Source: Ignavibacteriales bacterium (lineage in GTDB: Bacteria > Bacteroidota > Ignavibacteria > Ignavibacteriales > Ignavibacteriaceae). From it: a DNA stretch of 16,416 bases. Positions 1-8,317 of this stretch are shown piece after piece; positions within the stretch are counted from its first letter, which is position 1, and every line of letters begins with the position of its first letter. Below the pieces are notes generated by a model. The model searched no databases. It was not told the origin of the DNA and saw only the letters and a list, made by a program, of their open reading frames with translations. The stretch spans positions 1 to 16,416 of the forward strand of contig JAGUXE010000008.1 of NCBI GenBank assembly GCA_020061995.1, written 5' to 3'. The translations under genes and the position numbers were made by a program.

Positions 1-214
1 ATTTAACAGGATGATGGAAATCTATTTTATCTACTGATGCGGTTACACAAACTCTTTGCGAATGCTTAGCTGCGCATAAAGCGGCACATATATCTATCCA
101 GTGCATTAATTGTCCACCAAGTAAGTTGCCAAGCTGGTTGGTATGATGAGGCAATACCAACTCAGTCATTATGATTGTGGAGTTACTTACTTTTTTTGCT
201 TTAATTAATTCCAT
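1..214 (-). CDS. Partial acyl-CoA thioesterase (hotdog fold)
   Basis: This is the N-terminal 71 residues of a hotdog-fold acyl-CoA thioester hydrolase; the frame stays open to the window edge. Enzymes of this family cleave acyl-CoA to free acid and CoA in the cytosol. The recognisable block is HTNQLGNLLGGQLMHWID (about residues 24-41), matching the N-x-x-G-N-x-x-G-G-x-L-M-x-W-I-D motif of the YciA/ACOT-type enzymes, followed by a segment ending in DKIDFHHPV. The start ATG (214-212) overlaps the stop codon of the upstream bamD-like gene as TAATG, so translation is probably coupled. Family is clear; the substrate cannot be judged from this fragment. Confidence 0.85.
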   Translation of the reverse strand, partial: MELIKAKKVSNSTIIMTELVLPHHTNQLGNLLGGQLMHWIDICAALCAAKHSQRVCVTASVDKIDFHHPVK

Positions 215-966
215 TACTTTGAACTTAATTTAGAAAGTTCATCCTTTATTTTTAATACTTCGTTATAAGCTTTGTCTTGCGGATATTTTATAAGGAAAGA
301 ATTAACTTCGACAACAGCTTCTTTTATACGTTCACGTTGAACGAGAAGTTTAATCTTATTGTATGAAGCTTTCGGAGCAAATTCTGTATCATGAAAAATT
401 TCTACTACATTACCGTAGTAATTTATTGCTGCAGAGAAGTATTCAAGTTTCTCATAAATAATTGCACTGGTAAATTCTTTTTGAGCAAGTTTGCTATTCA
501 TTTCTGAAATTTTTTGTTCTGCTACCGTTACCCTTTGGTCGGTAGGAAAGAAATCTATAAATGCCTGAAATTCTTCAATACTCTTTTTTGTATATCTTTG
601 ATCAAGAGTAAAATCCGGAGACAATTTATAATAAGATTCCGCTAACAGGTATTGTGATTCGACAACAAACTCGCTTGCAGGCATACTTTTAATTAAACGA
701 CTGAACTCAAAGGCAGCCATTATATATTCTGTCCTATTCAAACGGCATTTAGCAAGATGAAACTGAGCATCATCAACTACTTCGCTTCCGGGAAACTGCA
801 AAAGGATTGATTCAAACTCGGGAATTGCGATATCATAGCTTTCATCATTGTATAATGAAATTGCATATTGTAGCCGCTGTTCCGCGGTCATATTTGCTGT
901 ATCAACTGAAGCTGAACAGCCGTAAAAGATAATTCCTGTAATTAGAATTAATAATATTTTTTTCAT
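214..966 (-). CDS. bamD: BamD-like outer-membrane assembly lipoprotein
   Basis: A 250-residue lipoprotein with tetratricopeptide-type helical repeats, like BamD (YfiO), the essential lipoprotein of the BAM complex that inserts beta-barrel proteins into the outer membrane. The N-terminus is a lipoprotein signal: MKKILL, a hydrophobic stretch, then a lipobox ending at Cys17 (FYGC). The rest is helical pairs with TPR-style spacing; the segment around residues 31-90 (YAISLYNDESYDIAIPEFES, then FPGSEVVDDAQFHLAKC) is typical of BamD. Length is normal for the family. The stop overlaps the start of the thioesterase gene by one base. A possible promoter lies about 60 bases upstream. A different TPR lipoprotein is the main alternative. 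Confidence 0.82.
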   Translation of the reverse strand: MKKILLILITGIIFYGCSASVDTANMTAEQRLQYAISLYNDESYDIAIPEFESILLQFPGSEVVDDAQFHLAKCRLNRTEYIMAAFEFSRLIKSMPASEFVVESQYLLAESYYKLSPDFTLDQRYTKKSIEEFQAFIDFFPTDQRVTVAEQKISEMNSKLAQKEFTSAIIYEKLEYFSAAINYYGNVVEIFHDTEFAPKASYNKIKLLVQRERIKEAVVEVNSFLIKYPQDKAYNEVLKIKDELSKLSSK

Positions 967-1023
967 CTGTTATTTCTTTTATTCAAATTAAGTTTAGAAA
1001 AATAAATAAATAAGCGCCCTTCT

Positions 1024-1031
1024 CAAAGGTA
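1024..1031 (-). promoter_or_regulatory. Possible -7 element for bamD
   Basis: On the minus strand this reads TACCTTTG, matching the Bacteroidota -7 consensus TAnnTTTG, and lies 58 bases upstream of the bamD-like ATG, just after the stop of the preceding gene. I find no convincing -33 TTTG at the right distance, so confidence is low. Confidence 0.3.
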
Positions 1032-1038
1032 AATTTTG

Positions 1039-1641
1039 CTACTTACCCCTCACCGAGAAGAAGAGATAAACCACTACTGCTGCAGAACCTACAATTATTG
1101 CCGGCTCCAATATAGTCGAGAATAAGGGTGTTTCGGGAATTTCTCCTTTTGTGAATGGAAGCGATACATCCTCAGTTTCCTTAATCAAACTATACGGAAT
1201 GAAATCTGAGTAGGTTTTGTTAAATGTTACTAAATCGGTATTTGTTCCGCTATACAAAAAACTTCCTTCAATATAAATGTTTCTTCCTATTGAATAATCA
1301 CCAAAGAAACTTTCCTTTATTGGTTCGCTATATTTTACGCTAATATTCGTAATAGTGAAATTAATGTTTGATTGATTCTGATTTCCCTCTTGTTTGGTTA
1401 AGCCCCTACTCATAAACTTATCCGAAACAAAATTTGAGAATAGTGAATATCCGGAGACTAAGTTGAGAGAAAATGTTTTTAATTCTGAATTATCAATTTT
1501 CGAAACTTGCTCGGTAACTGTTGAATCAATCATTTCAAAACAGATTGCCAGGTTAGTTTTTGGGGAAGGATCGGTTTGTCCTAAGAGTGTAAATCCGTGC
1601 ATGATTAGGATAAGGAGAAAATTTAAAGGAGACAACTTCAT
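1039..1641 (-). CDS. Unknown secreted protein with C-terminal membrane anchor
   Basis: I do not recognise this 200-residue protein. It begins with a Sec-type signal peptide (MKLSPLNFLLILIMHGFTLLG, probable cleavage near LLGQ). The middle part is rich in Ser, Thr and Asn and looks beta-rich. Near the end is one hydrophobic segment (about residues 178-196, ending VVVYLFF) followed by a short basic tail SVRGK, which suggests a periplasmic domain anchored in the inner membrane by its C-terminus. It lies between bamD and htpX in the same orientation. The upstream hairpin at 1678-1705 should separate it from htpX transcription, so it probably has its own promoter or relies on readthrough. The reading frame looks real (signal peptide, sensible composition), but no function can be assigned. 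Confidence 0.65.
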   Translation of the reverse strand: MKLSPLNFLLILIMHGFTLLGQTDPSPKTNLAICFEMIDSTVTEQVSKIDNSELKTFSLNLVSGYSLFSNFVSDKFMSRGLTKQEGNQNQSNINFTITNISVKYSEPIKESFFGDYSIGRNIYIEGSFLYSGTNTDLVTFNKTYSDFIPYSLIKETEDVSLPFTKGEIPETPLFSTILEPAIIVGSAAVVVYLFFSVRGK

Positions 1642-1677
1642 ATCATTTTATTTTCAGTTATTTAATTCAAAAGAAAA

Positions 1678-1705
1678 CCCCTGAAGTTTTAATAAACTTC
1701 AGGGG
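1678..1705 (-). terminator. Rho-independent terminator after htpX
   Basis: A perfect 12-bp inverted repeat (CCCCTGAAGTTT at 1678-1689 with AAACTTCAGGGG at 1694-1705) and a 4-base loop. Read on the minus strand it lies about 50 bases after the htpX stop and is followed by a T-rich run (1677 downwards, TTTTCTTTT), which is the textbook layout. Confidence 0.88.
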
Positions 1706-1752
1706 TAAATTAACATATAATATCTTTTACAAAAAGAGAGATTATAATAACT

Positions 1753-2601
1753 TTAGACTTTTTGAGCAAGCAGTCTTAATCGGTTTACTCTCTCTTCAAT
1801 AGGCGGATGGGTTGAGAATAACTTTGTAACTCCACCTCCGAACAGGGGATTAACAATAAACATATGAGCAGTTGCCGGTCGGGCGTTTTCAATTGGTCTA
1901 ACTTCATTAGCTTGAACCAGTTTATTCAAAGCGGAAGCAAGACTCATCGGGTTTCCGGTCATCTCTGCGCCCCCTTCGTCAGCTATAAACTCACGAGATC
2001 TCGAAATTGCCAATTGAAGAAGCGTAGCGGCAATAGGTGCAAGTATTATCATCACTAAGGAAGCGATAGGACTACCATCTTCTCTATCATCACTTCTACC
2101 TCCGAACATCATCGCCCAGCTTGCCATTTGTGCAAGATAAGTAATCGTTCCCACAAGTGTTGCTGTAATTGTTCCTATTAATATATCTCTATGTTTAATG
2201 TGAGCGAGTTCATGAGCAATAACGCCTGCAAGCTCATCATTGTTTAAAATTTTCAATATACCTGTTGTAACAGCAACCGCAGCGTTTTGAGGGTTTCTTC
2301 CGGTAGCAAAAGCATTTGGAGTCGGATTATCGATAACATAAACTTTTGGCATTGGTAAAGCTGCGCGCTGTGAAAGATCTTCAACTATTCCATACAATTT
2401 TGGAGCCGCTTGAGCATCAACCTGTCTTGCTTTATACATTGCGAGGACAATTTTATCCGAAAACCAGTAAGAACCAAAATTCATCAATAATGCAAAAATA
2501 AACGCTATCATCAGTCCGGTCTGCCCACCGAGCAAATTTCCTACAAACAGGAACAATACCATCATTAGCGTCATCAAGAATACGGTTTTAAGCGTATTCA
2601 C
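1753..2601 (-). CDS. htpX: HtpX-family M48 membrane metalloprotease
   Basis: A zinc-dependent inner-membrane protease of family M48B that degrades misfolded membrane proteins alongside FtsH. Visible features are two N-terminal membrane helices, the zinc motif HELAH in [13 protein letters not shown], a hydrophobic pair in the middle (from [18 protein letters not shown] to [16 protein letters not shown]), the third-ligand region [10 protein letters not shown], and the family C-terminus [13 protein letters not shown]. Length (282-286 residues) is normal. An in-frame ATG at 2613 exists, but a strong ribosome-binding sequence GGAGG (2611-2607) overlaps that ATG and is spaced 5 bases from GTG at 2601. 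That start gives [10 protein letters not shown], which looks like the usual HtpX N-terminus, so I prefer GTG. A terminator follows the gene. Confidence 0.93.
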   Translation of the reverse strand: MNTLKTVFLMTLMMVLFLFVGNLLGGQTGLMIAFIFALLMNFGSYWFSDKIVLAMYKARQVDAQAAPKLYGIVEDLSQRAALPMPKVYVIDNPTPNAFATGRNPQNAAVAVTTGILKILNNDELAGVIAHELAHIKHRDILIGTITATLVGTITYLAQMASWAMMFGGRSDDREDGSPIASLVMIILAPIAATLLQLAISRSREFIADEGGAEMTGNPMSLASALNKLVQANEVRPIENARPATAHMFIVNPLFGGGVTKLFSTHPPIEERVNRLRLLAQKV

Positions 2602-2604
2602 ATA

Positions 2605-2611
2605 AACCTCC
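2605..2611 (-). promoter_or_regulatory. Shine-Dalgarno deciding htpX start
   Basis: GGAGGTT on the minus strand, 5 bases before the GTG at 2601. It overlaps the alternative ATG at 2613, which has no such site of its own; this supports initiation at GTG. Confidence 0.7.
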
Positions 2612-2613
2612 AT

Positions 2614-2934
2614 AATTATTTTTATTTAGTAACAACTAAAACTAAAAAAAAGGGTCACGTCATACAATATAAATCGTAATGCAATGTCTTTAGATTTCGT
2701 TCACTATTTGACGATCTAATTACATTTTGGTTTCAGACATAATTAAAACGTTCTGTTAATTTTTCTTCCCTAACACCATAGACACTATCTGACGAAACTA
2801 GTACACCCATTGTTAAAATTCCAAAAGTAAAACCAACGACTCAAATTTCTAAAAAAACAAGTATTATCTCTTGGCTTCAATCTCATCTCTACTATTGGAA
2901 TGAGTTCATTAGCATTGGCTTGTTATAAAACACT
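2614..2934. repeat. Intergenic space with attC-like repeat copy 5
   Basis: No gene is visible in this 321-base space between the T9SS-tail gene and htpX. The high-coordinate end carries the shared repeat. On the minus strand, 6 bases after the stop codon, it reads TTTATAACAAGCCAATGC and then TAATGAACTCATTCC, matching the other copies (consensus TAACaaGCaacTGc followed by TAATGAACTC). A possible opposite boundary is CCCTAAC at 2768-2774 (GTTAGGG on the minus strand). The stretch 2614-2767 next to htpX must hold the htpX promoter, but I could not identify convincing elements. A TACTTTTG at 2829-2822 fits TAnnTTTG but lacks a -33 partner. Confidence 0.5.
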
Positions 2935-3720
2935 CTATCTCATAAGTATCATTTTTTTTACTTCTGTAAAATCTCCAGCTTTCAGGCGATACATGTAAAC
3001 ACCGCTTATTAAGCCAATTGAATTGAACTGAATTTTATAAATGCCTTTTGATTTATATCCATCTACTAATGTCGCTATTTCTTTCCCAAGTACATCATAA
3101 ACTTTAATTTCTATAAAATTGGATTTTGGAATCTTATATTCTATCAGTGTAGACGGGTTAAAAGGATTCGGGTAATTTTGTGATAAAGAATAATCACTTA
3201 TTCCAATACCCTCCTTTTCATCCACACTTACAGTATTTGTATAATAAGCGGTAAGATTATTTGTTGTTAAAACTATAGTAAAACCTTTAGAATATTGAAA
3301 AAAAACATCACCATTACCAGTCATCCATTGATTATTGTTCCAAATATCACAGGACGCATATTCAATGAAATCGAATTCGTTGTAAGTAAAGAATCGTCGA
3401 ATTGAGTTTAACCAACTACCAGCATTCCATTCTTTATCAATCAGCTCAATTTGATTATGATTTGCATCGGTTACTAATTCTCGTTTAAAAGTATTATTCC
3501 AGGACAAGCCATCCCAACTACTTACAACTAATGAGTCTAAATCAATTTGATTTTCCGAATAGTAAAAAACAGTTTTTTTATCATTCTGCCAATCATTATT
3601 TACCCACGTCTGGTATAAAATAGAGTCTCTTTTGTTTTGCAATGAATAATAATTTGTTCTTAACAACTTATTCTGCCAGTTATTATTTATCCAGACTTCA
3701 GTTAGGGTATTCGATAACAT
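2935..3720 (-). pseudogene. T9SS sorting-domain protein lacking its N-terminus
   Basis: A 261-residue frame. The first 150 residues carry degenerate Trp/Asn repeats (WINNNWQN, WVNNDWQN, SWDGLSWNN, EWNAGSWLNS, IWNNNQWMT). The last 80 or so are a Por/T9SS type A sorting domain ([17 protein letters not shown], then VYDVLGKEIATLVDG, SGVYMYRL, ending KKMILMR). Such proteins are exported by Sec and then secreted or attached by the type IX system, which needs an N-terminal signal peptide. None is present: the frame starts MLSNTLTEVWINNN inside a repeat, and an in-frame TAA lies two codons upstream. Only 40 bases separate it from the upstream ABC permease gene. I infer a 5'-truncated remnant of a larger secreted protein; an intact cytoplasmic protein is unlikely. 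Confidence 0.65.
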
Positions 3721-3760
3721 TTTTTATGCTGCATCGCAACATTTTTCGAAAATTTTTCTT

Positions 3761-4972
3761 TTATTTAGTTGATTCTCTAAACCATTTTGATATTTCTCCC
3801 CACGAGGGTTCCTTGCCATACATTAGAATCGATAGGGAGAAAATCCTTCCGGCAGCTTTTCTCAAATACCAGGTCGATATAATCAATAATGATAATGAGA
3901 TTACTATCTCTATAATAGTAACTTCTGTTAAGACCATTCTTAATGAAATAACCGGCGCAGACGTGAGAGGAAAAATCGATAATATTTTCATCGTAACTGA
4001 ATCAGGATTTTTAAAAGCGAAAAAGGCAATTGCAACAGGAATAACCGGAACCATCATTAACGACCCTCTTGCGGAAGTATTTGGATCATTTATAGTTGCT
4101 GCTATAGCAGAGAAAAATGTATTCCAAAAGAAAAATCCTGCAAGTGTGAAAATAAATAAACCGATAAGTAAAGCCGGATTTGTTATTACCAACGGCAGAG
4201 ACCATCCGCTGCCAAATAGTGAAGATATTAAAACAAAGACAACAGATGTAATGGAATAAGTAACTAACATTGATAATGATAACAAAGAGATCCCTATTAT
4301 TTTTCCGTCAATCCATGTTTGAGGACTAATAGCAGAGACAATTACTTCTGTTATCCTAAGTTGTTTTTCACCTGTTATCGCAATGAATTGATAAGCTAAA
4401 CCCAGGAAGACACCGAGTAGCATCAGTACGATAAATATTCCGGCTGCAAAACTATCACCGGTACTGCTTTTCTCTTTTTTTACTCCGGTATAATTTAGTT
4501 TTATTTCTGTTTCTCTAAATATATCTTTTAGCTGATCGGAGGAAATATTTGATTGTTCAAGTTTGATTTGCTGTCGTGCTGAATTAAGTGCCTCTTTTAC
4601 AAAGCCTAACCAGAAGGGTTCTTTGTTTACAGTTAATTCGGCGTTTTCAATATCTATTATTTCAAGTATCCCATCAATTTCCCCTTCAGCTAATAATTTC
4701 TTCTGTGAATCTATTTCAACTGATTTTATTTTATGAAATTTTATATTGCTTTCCGCACCAATATTTAAATGAATATCTGAACTAATTAGTGCAATCTTTA
4801 TTTCCTCATCCGAAACTTTATCCAAAAGAGATTTACCACCAAAAAATAATAAACTTATTAACGCTCCGATGAATATTGTAATAACTTGTTCCTTTAATTT
4901 AAACCAACGATTAAACTCCCATTTAGCAACTTCAACAACTAGTTTTAAATTTTTAGTTTTATTGATTTCCAT
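3761..4972 (-). CDS. ABC-2 type permease (NatB-like)
   Basis: The 403-residue membrane subunit of an ABC exporter resembling NatB, the permease of the NatAB sodium-efflux type transporters (ABC-2 membrane family). It starts with a short cytoplasmic segment (AKWEFNRWFKLKEQ) typical of these permeases, then one membrane helix (about residues 30-48), a large extracytoplasmic domain (about 50-172), and a cluster of about five helices from residue 174 to 370, including GIFIVLMLLGVFLGLAYQF. The ATG lies 14 bases inside the 3' end of the ATPase gene, so the two are co-translated and surely form one transporter. The exported substrate cannot be told from sequence; sodium, a drug or a lipid-like compound are all possible. 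Confidence 0.85.
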   Translation of the reverse strand: MEINKTKNLKLVVEVAKWEFNRWFKLKEQVITIFIGALISLLFFGGKSLLDKVSDEEIKIALISSDIHLNIGAESNIKFHKIKSVEIDSQKKLLAEGEIDGILEIIDIENAELTVNKEPFWLGFVKEALNSARQQIKLEQSNISSDQLKDIFRETEIKLNYTGVKKEKSSTGDSFAAGIFIVLMLLGVFLGLAYQFIAITGEKQLRITEVIVSAISPQTWIDGKIIGISLLSLSMLVTYSITSVVFVLISSLFGSGWSLPLVITNPALLIGLFIFTLAGFFFWNTFFSAIAATINDPNTSARGSLMMVPVIPVAIAFFAFKNPDSVTMKILSIFPLTSAPVISLRMVLTEVTIIEIVISLSLLIISTWYLRKAAGRIFSLSILMYGKEPSWGEISKWFRESTK

Positions 4973-5903
4973 CGTTTCTCTCTTTGTCTTGATTGACCTT
5001 ATCTATAAAAATATCATGCAAAGTTAACTGTTCTGTTTTTACCGAAGTTATTTTTAAGTTTGAAGCGGCTTTATTTAGCAATCCGGATAAGGATTTCCCT
5101 TTTCTTAAAAAGAATATAATCTCATCTTCTTTACCGTTTTCAAACCTTTCTACGGCTTCATCATCTTGAATAAAAGAAAGCTCAGGTTTACCTTCATAAG
5201 TCAATATCAATTTTTCACAGGAAGAACTTTCATTTTTTATTTGCTCAATCGTTCCTTTTGCTATACTTCTCCCATTATTTATCAAAAGAACTTTATCAGC
5301 AATTTTTTCGACTAAGTGCATTTGGTGCGCACTTAACAAGATTGTAGTGCCATTATCCCGCAACTCTTTAATAATCATTAAAAATGCTTCCTGGTTCAAT
5401 GGATCAAATCCGGCAAACGGTTCATCTAAAATTGCAAATAACGGATTGTGTAGAACGGAAGAGATAAACTGAATTTTCTGTTGGTTTCCCTTTGATAGAG
5501 TGCTTAATTTTTCATTTTTCCTATCGATAAGCTCTAATTTAGAAAGCCACATTTCAGATGACTTCCTCGCATCAATATTGTTCATCCCTCTTATAACACC
5601 CATATATTCCAATGTTCTAAGAATAGGGATGTCTTGATAAAGTCCTCTTTCTTCCGGTAAATAACCAAGCTGCGAGGGAAGCGGAACACCGGGTTTTTCT
5701 GAATCATTCAGGAAATATTCAATTGACCCCTCATCAGGTTTGATAATATTCATCAGCATCCTAACAGTAGTTGTTTTACCGGCGCCGTTAGGACCAAGTA
5801 ATGCAAATATTTCACCTTTCAGGACATTGAAAGAAAGATGATTCACTGCATTAAGTTTTCCAAATTGTTTGAGAATGGAATCTACATTAAGAATAACTTT
5901 CAA
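4959..5903 (-). CDS. ABC transporter ATPase (NatA-like)
   Basis: The 314-residue ATP-binding subunit that powers the neighbouring NatB-like permease. Motifs in order: Walker A GPNGAGKT (37-44), a Q-loop-region segment YLPEERGLY (about 81-89) characteristic of NatA-type subunits, signature LSKGN (136-140, a variant of LSGGQ common in this subfamily), Walker B FAILDEP (156-162) and the H-loop His193. The last 90 or so residues are a C-terminal extension such as DUF4162, usual in NatA relatives. The start is TTG at 5903, preceded by AAGGAG 11 bases upstream; no ATG exists before the Walker A region. Its stop overlaps the permease start. The gene begins 41 bases after an attC-like boundary. Confidence 0.9.
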   Translation of the reverse strand: MKVILNVDSILKQFGKLNAVNHLSFNVLKGEIFALLGPNGAGKTTTVRMLMNIIKPDEGSIEYFLNDSEKPGVPLPSQLGYLPEERGLYQDIPILRTLEYMGVIRGMNNIDARKSSEMWLSKLELIDRKNEKLSTLSKGNQQKIQFISSVLHNPLFAILDEPFAGFDPLNQEAFLMIIKELRDNGTTILLSAHQMHLVEKIADKVLLINNGRSIAKGTIEQIKNESSSCEKLILTYEGKPELSFIQDDEAVERFENGKEDEIIFFLRKGKSLSGLLNKAASNLKITSVKTEQLTLHDIFIDKVNQDKERNDGNQ

Positions 5904-6194
5904 TTGCTATTAAACTCCTTATCATTTTTTAGAACTATTTCGCACAATAACGGACTGTTATCCCATAGGGACACAAGTTGTTGAAACAGAAGTGGTGTGG
6001 TAATTACCATGTAATAGATTTCCTTCTACATTTTACGTCAGTAAAATAAAATGGTAGTTTTTCTTACATCAATTCAAATTGAAAGAACTTCCCTTATCTC
6101 TTGAATCAAATTCCTTAGCCCCAAGTCTGAGCCCATAAGCAGTTGCTTGTTATAAGGCTATTTGTTAAACTTATTAAATAATAGATGGGACTTT
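5904..6194. repeat. Intergenic attC-like repeat copy 4
   Basis: A 291-base gene-free space. The boundary near the ABC genes is CAATAAC (5945-5951) followed by GGACT and GTTATCCC, closely matching copy 1 (CCTAAC, GGCGT, GTTATCCC). The other end carries GCAGTTGCTTGTTATAAGGC (6139-6158), matching the shared end sequence, and then a GTTAAAC (6164-6170). The inner part has ACAAGTTGTTGAAACA, as in copy 2. The 72-residue protein gene stops at 6195. Confidence 0.55.
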
Positions 6195-6413
6195 CTATTT
6201 GGCGACTACTTTTGCTTTAAATATTTTATCAAATAAGAATAGACCTAGATAGAATAAAAAAATCCAAATAGATAAATCGATTAGAAGTCCGACAAAAAAG
6301 GAATATTCTTGAAACGGATAAAATTTAAATAACCAGTAAATGGCTTTTGTACTTAAGTAAGCAAATACAATAGCGAAAAAATATTTCATATTATTACCGA
6401 TAGTCCTTTCCAT
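6195..6413 (-). CDS. Small two-helix membrane protein
   Basis: A 72-residue hydrophobic protein that I do not recognise. It has two predicted membrane helices (roughly residues 12-28 and 40-64, separated by the aromatic loop KFYPFQEYSF) and a basic end (DKIFKAKVVAK), suggesting both ends face the cytoplasm. The first ATG is only 4 bases after the CAATAAC boundary of the neighbouring repeat, leaving no room for a ribosome-binding site. Met9 (ATG at 6389) begins MKYFFAIVFAYLS and is an equally good start. It stands alone, with repeat copies on both sides, like a cassette gene. Composition supports a real protein, but it could be a chance hydrophobic frame. Confidence 0.5.
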   Translation of the reverse strand: MERTIGNNMKYFFAIVFAYLSTKAIYWLFKFYPFQEYSFFVGLLIDLSIWIFLFYLGLFLFDKIFKAKVVAK

Positions 6414-6599
6414 AATTCAATAACCATATTACGACTTGTTATAACAAACAGCCATTACCGGACGTTAAAACAAAAAGTACTCTGTTAATTATTAAAACTT
6501 TAAAAAAGAGCTACTCAAATCTAAAAAAAATCCCTCTAAAAACTTCAATCTCACACCCCAACTTTAATGAGTTAATTGGCAGTTGCGGGTTATTCCACT
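6414..6599. repeat. Intergenic attC-like repeat copy 3
   Basis: This space is filled by the shared repeat. Boundaries are CAATAAC (6418-6424) and GTTATTC (6589-6595), which are inverted complements over six bases. Internal blocks TTAAAACAAAAAGTACT and TTAATTATTAAAAC match copy 2 almost base for base. AATGAGTTAATTGGCAGTTG near the right end matches copies 1, 4 and 5. The right boundary lies 4 bases from the stop codon of the peptidase gene and the left boundary 4 bases from the next gene's ATG. Confidence 0.6.
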
Positions 6600-7424
6600 T
6601 TATGAATTTTCATTTACAACCAATTTGAAATTGTTTATGACTTTTTCAAAACTGATATTATAAATTCTTTTGAAGACTGAATGATTATCGTTTTCTTCCA
6701 GAAGGGCTTTCATATATTGAATCAATTTCTCCCTCCCATAATTGGTAATCAAGTAGTCAACAATACATGCAAATTCAGAATAGACAAATGCTTGTGGATA
6801 TTTATAATTAATTTTAATCTCATCTTCTTTATCGGTTTCAAAATATTCCGGAGGCATAAAATTGCCGTTTTTAATTAAAGTATATGTTTCTGACCTGGAT
6901 GGATAAAACGACGTACCCATCTGATCTGTGCTGTAAACTGCAATCCCTTCCAATAACCATTTTGGATATTTATATGCACTAAGAATTCCTTTATTTTGGA
7001 ATAATATTGAATGAGACAACTCGTGTCTTAAATAAATATTCAATGATATTTTACCTTCGTCTGCCTCTTTTATTGCCCAGGGTGAAATAACTATGTTGCC
7101 ATTATAAAAAGCACAAAATCTGGCTTTTGATATAGAACGTTGTAAATAACTTTCATCATCCTTAAAGATGAAAATTTTAGGCTTATCCATAAACTTTAAT
7201 TCGTGAAATAATTCGACGGATTTAGTGAGTGTATCAATTCCGGTAAAATCACTAAATTCTGCTCCTTCTTGAACGTAAATAATTACATTGTTTAATTCTT
7301 GTTTATCAAAGCCGATAAAAAAGGGAGCATGAGGAAATAGCCTACCCCAAAGCAAAGAATAAATAATAGTTCCAAAAACTATTACAGCAATTACAGATAA
7401 GAATAGTTTGATTTTTTTCTTCAT
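6600..7424 (-). CDS. Membrane-anchored peptidase-MA-like metalloprotease
   Basis: A 274-residue protein with an N-terminal signal anchor (MKKKIKLFLSVIAVIVFGTIIYSLLWG) and an extracytoplasmic gluzincin domain. The zinc motif is HELSH (134-138) in YLRHELSHSILFQ. The likely third ligand is Glu159 in PKWLLEGIAVY, 21 residues later, which is the arrangement of the peptidase MA-like family (collagenase-like gluzincins). Catalytic Glu135 is present, so the enzyme should be active. The substrate is unknown. It stands alone between repeat copies 2 and 3 with no co-oriented partner in close contact. The start MKKKIK is the natural one for a membrane protein. Fold assignment rests on the two motifs and is fairly safe. 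Confidence 0.75.
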   Translation of the reverse strand: MKKKIKLFLSVIAVIVFGTIIYSLLWGRLFPHAPFFIGFDKQELNNVIIYVQEGAEFSDFTGIDTLTKSVELFHELKFMDKPKIFIFKDDESYLQRSISKARFCAFYNGNIVISPWAIKEADEGKISLNIYLRHELSHSILFQNKGILSAYKYPKWLLEGIAVYSTDQMGTSFYPSRSETYTLIKNGNFMPPEYFETDKEDEIKINYKYPQAFVYSEFACIVDYLITNYGREKLIQYMKALLEENDNHSVFKRIYNISFEKVINNFKLVVNENS

Positions 7425-7635
7425 TTCTTAAGCGTTGATTTTTACAATGATTAAATAGCAAGTTTTTCAGAACAAGCGGGACAAGTTGTTAAAACAAAAA
7501 GCACTGTGTAATTATTAAAACTCTTAAAGAACTACTAAAATCTATTAGCGCAATTCAGGAAATCTTCGTTGAGCCCTTTCATTCTAACTCCTCAACTATA
7601 AGTTTGAGTTCATTAACAATATATTGTTAAACAAA
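7425..7635. repeat. Intergenic attC-like repeat copy 2
   Basis: A gene-free space with the shared repeat. The blocks TTAAAACAAAAAGCACT and TAATTATTAAAAC match copy 3, and GAGTTCATTAACA near the right end matches copy 1. The right boundary GTTAAAC (7626-7632) is 3 bases from the stop codon of the lipoprotein gene, the same spacing as in copy 1. The left boundary near 7430 is degenerate (CTTAAGCGTT) and not canonical. Confidence 0.55.
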
Positions 7636-8076
7636 TTACAACCAAGCATATTCATTATAAGTAAACATTATCTGATAAGAACTACCTAGAGATTTTAGCT
7701 CTTTCAAATATATCACATGGTAATAACCATTCTCTAAACTATAAGACTGTGGAATGGTTTTTGTATTTAGTTCAATTGTTTTGATAACATATCCATATTC
7801 AATTTGAATAAGTATTTGGGAATTTGTATCACTATCCTCTAAAACATCAATAAACCTAAATATTGTCCAACTGTTTTGAATTAAAACACTTTTACCTAAT
7901 TCGAGATATACATTTGAAGGCATAGAATATAGAAAAATAGATGTATCAATTTGACCTGAAAAATGACCATTAACGATTGCAAAAGAATCATCAGTTTTAC
8001 AACTGATGAAAAACAATGATAATAATAGGAATGAGATAATTAAATTGATATTTATTTTATTATATAACGCTTTCAT
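7636..8076 (-). CDS. Small lipoprotein of unknown function
   Basis: A 146-residue protein with a clear lipoprotein signal: a basic start (MKALYNK), a hydrophobic core (INLIISFLLLSLF) and lipobox FISC with Cys26. The mature part is predicted beta-rich, with Ser/Thr/Tyr-rich strands and no motif I recognise; it ends FTYNEYAWL. The start ATG is 7 bases from the GTTAGGC boundary of repeat copy 1, too close for a ribosome-binding site outside the boundary. The stop is 3 bases from the boundary of copy 2. It therefore fills the space between two repeats exactly, like a gene cassette. Confidence 0.6.
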   Translation of the reverse strand: MKALYNKININLIISFLLLSLFFISCKTDDSFAIVNGHFSGQIDTSIFLYSMPSNVYLELGKSVLIQNSWTIFRFIDVLEDSDTNSQILIQIEYGYVIKTIELNTKTIPQSYSLENGYYHVIYLKELKSLGSSYQIMFTYNEYAWL

Positions 8077-8083
8077 AATATTT

Positions 8084-8314
8084 GCCTAACGGCGTGTTAT
8101 CCCGACCAACCAGGAAAAGCTGTTAATATGTAACATAGCCACATTAATTATTATTACTTTTGCATTCCCGTTTTAGCTTACAAAAACGAGTTGTAATTAT
8201 TAAAACCCTAAGAGAACTATTTAAATCTCTTAGGCCAATTACCGTTAACTTTCGGAACCGGTTTCAAGGTCAATCACGAACCCTAATGAGTTCATTAACA
8301 TGCTCTGGTTAGGC
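8084..8314. repeat. Intergenic attC-like repeat copy 1 (best-preserved ends)
   Basis: The clearest copy of the repeat family, 231 bases, bounded by perfect 7-base inverted repeats GCCTAAC (8084-8090) and GTTAGGC (8308-8314). These fit the integron attC core-site consensus RYYYAAC / GTTRRRY. Next to the left core lie GGCGT and GTTATCCC, resembling the attC spacer and inner L box. The middle carries a 9-bp hairpin (CCTAAGAGA ... TCTCTTAGG). At 231 bases it is longer than most attC sites, and the inner boxes do not pair well across the element, so 'attC' is a hypothesis. Confidence 0.6.
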
Positions 8315-8317
8315 AGT

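Noticed and set aside
2822..2829. TACTTTTG as the htpX promoter
   Set aside because: It fits TAnnTTTG, but it is over 200 bases from the gene, has no -33 partner and lies within the repeat copy.
3642..4259. Long plus-strand open frame (205 codons)
   Set aside because: It lies opposite the well-supported ABC permease and T9SS-tail genes, has no recognisable motif, and is explained as an antisense shadow.
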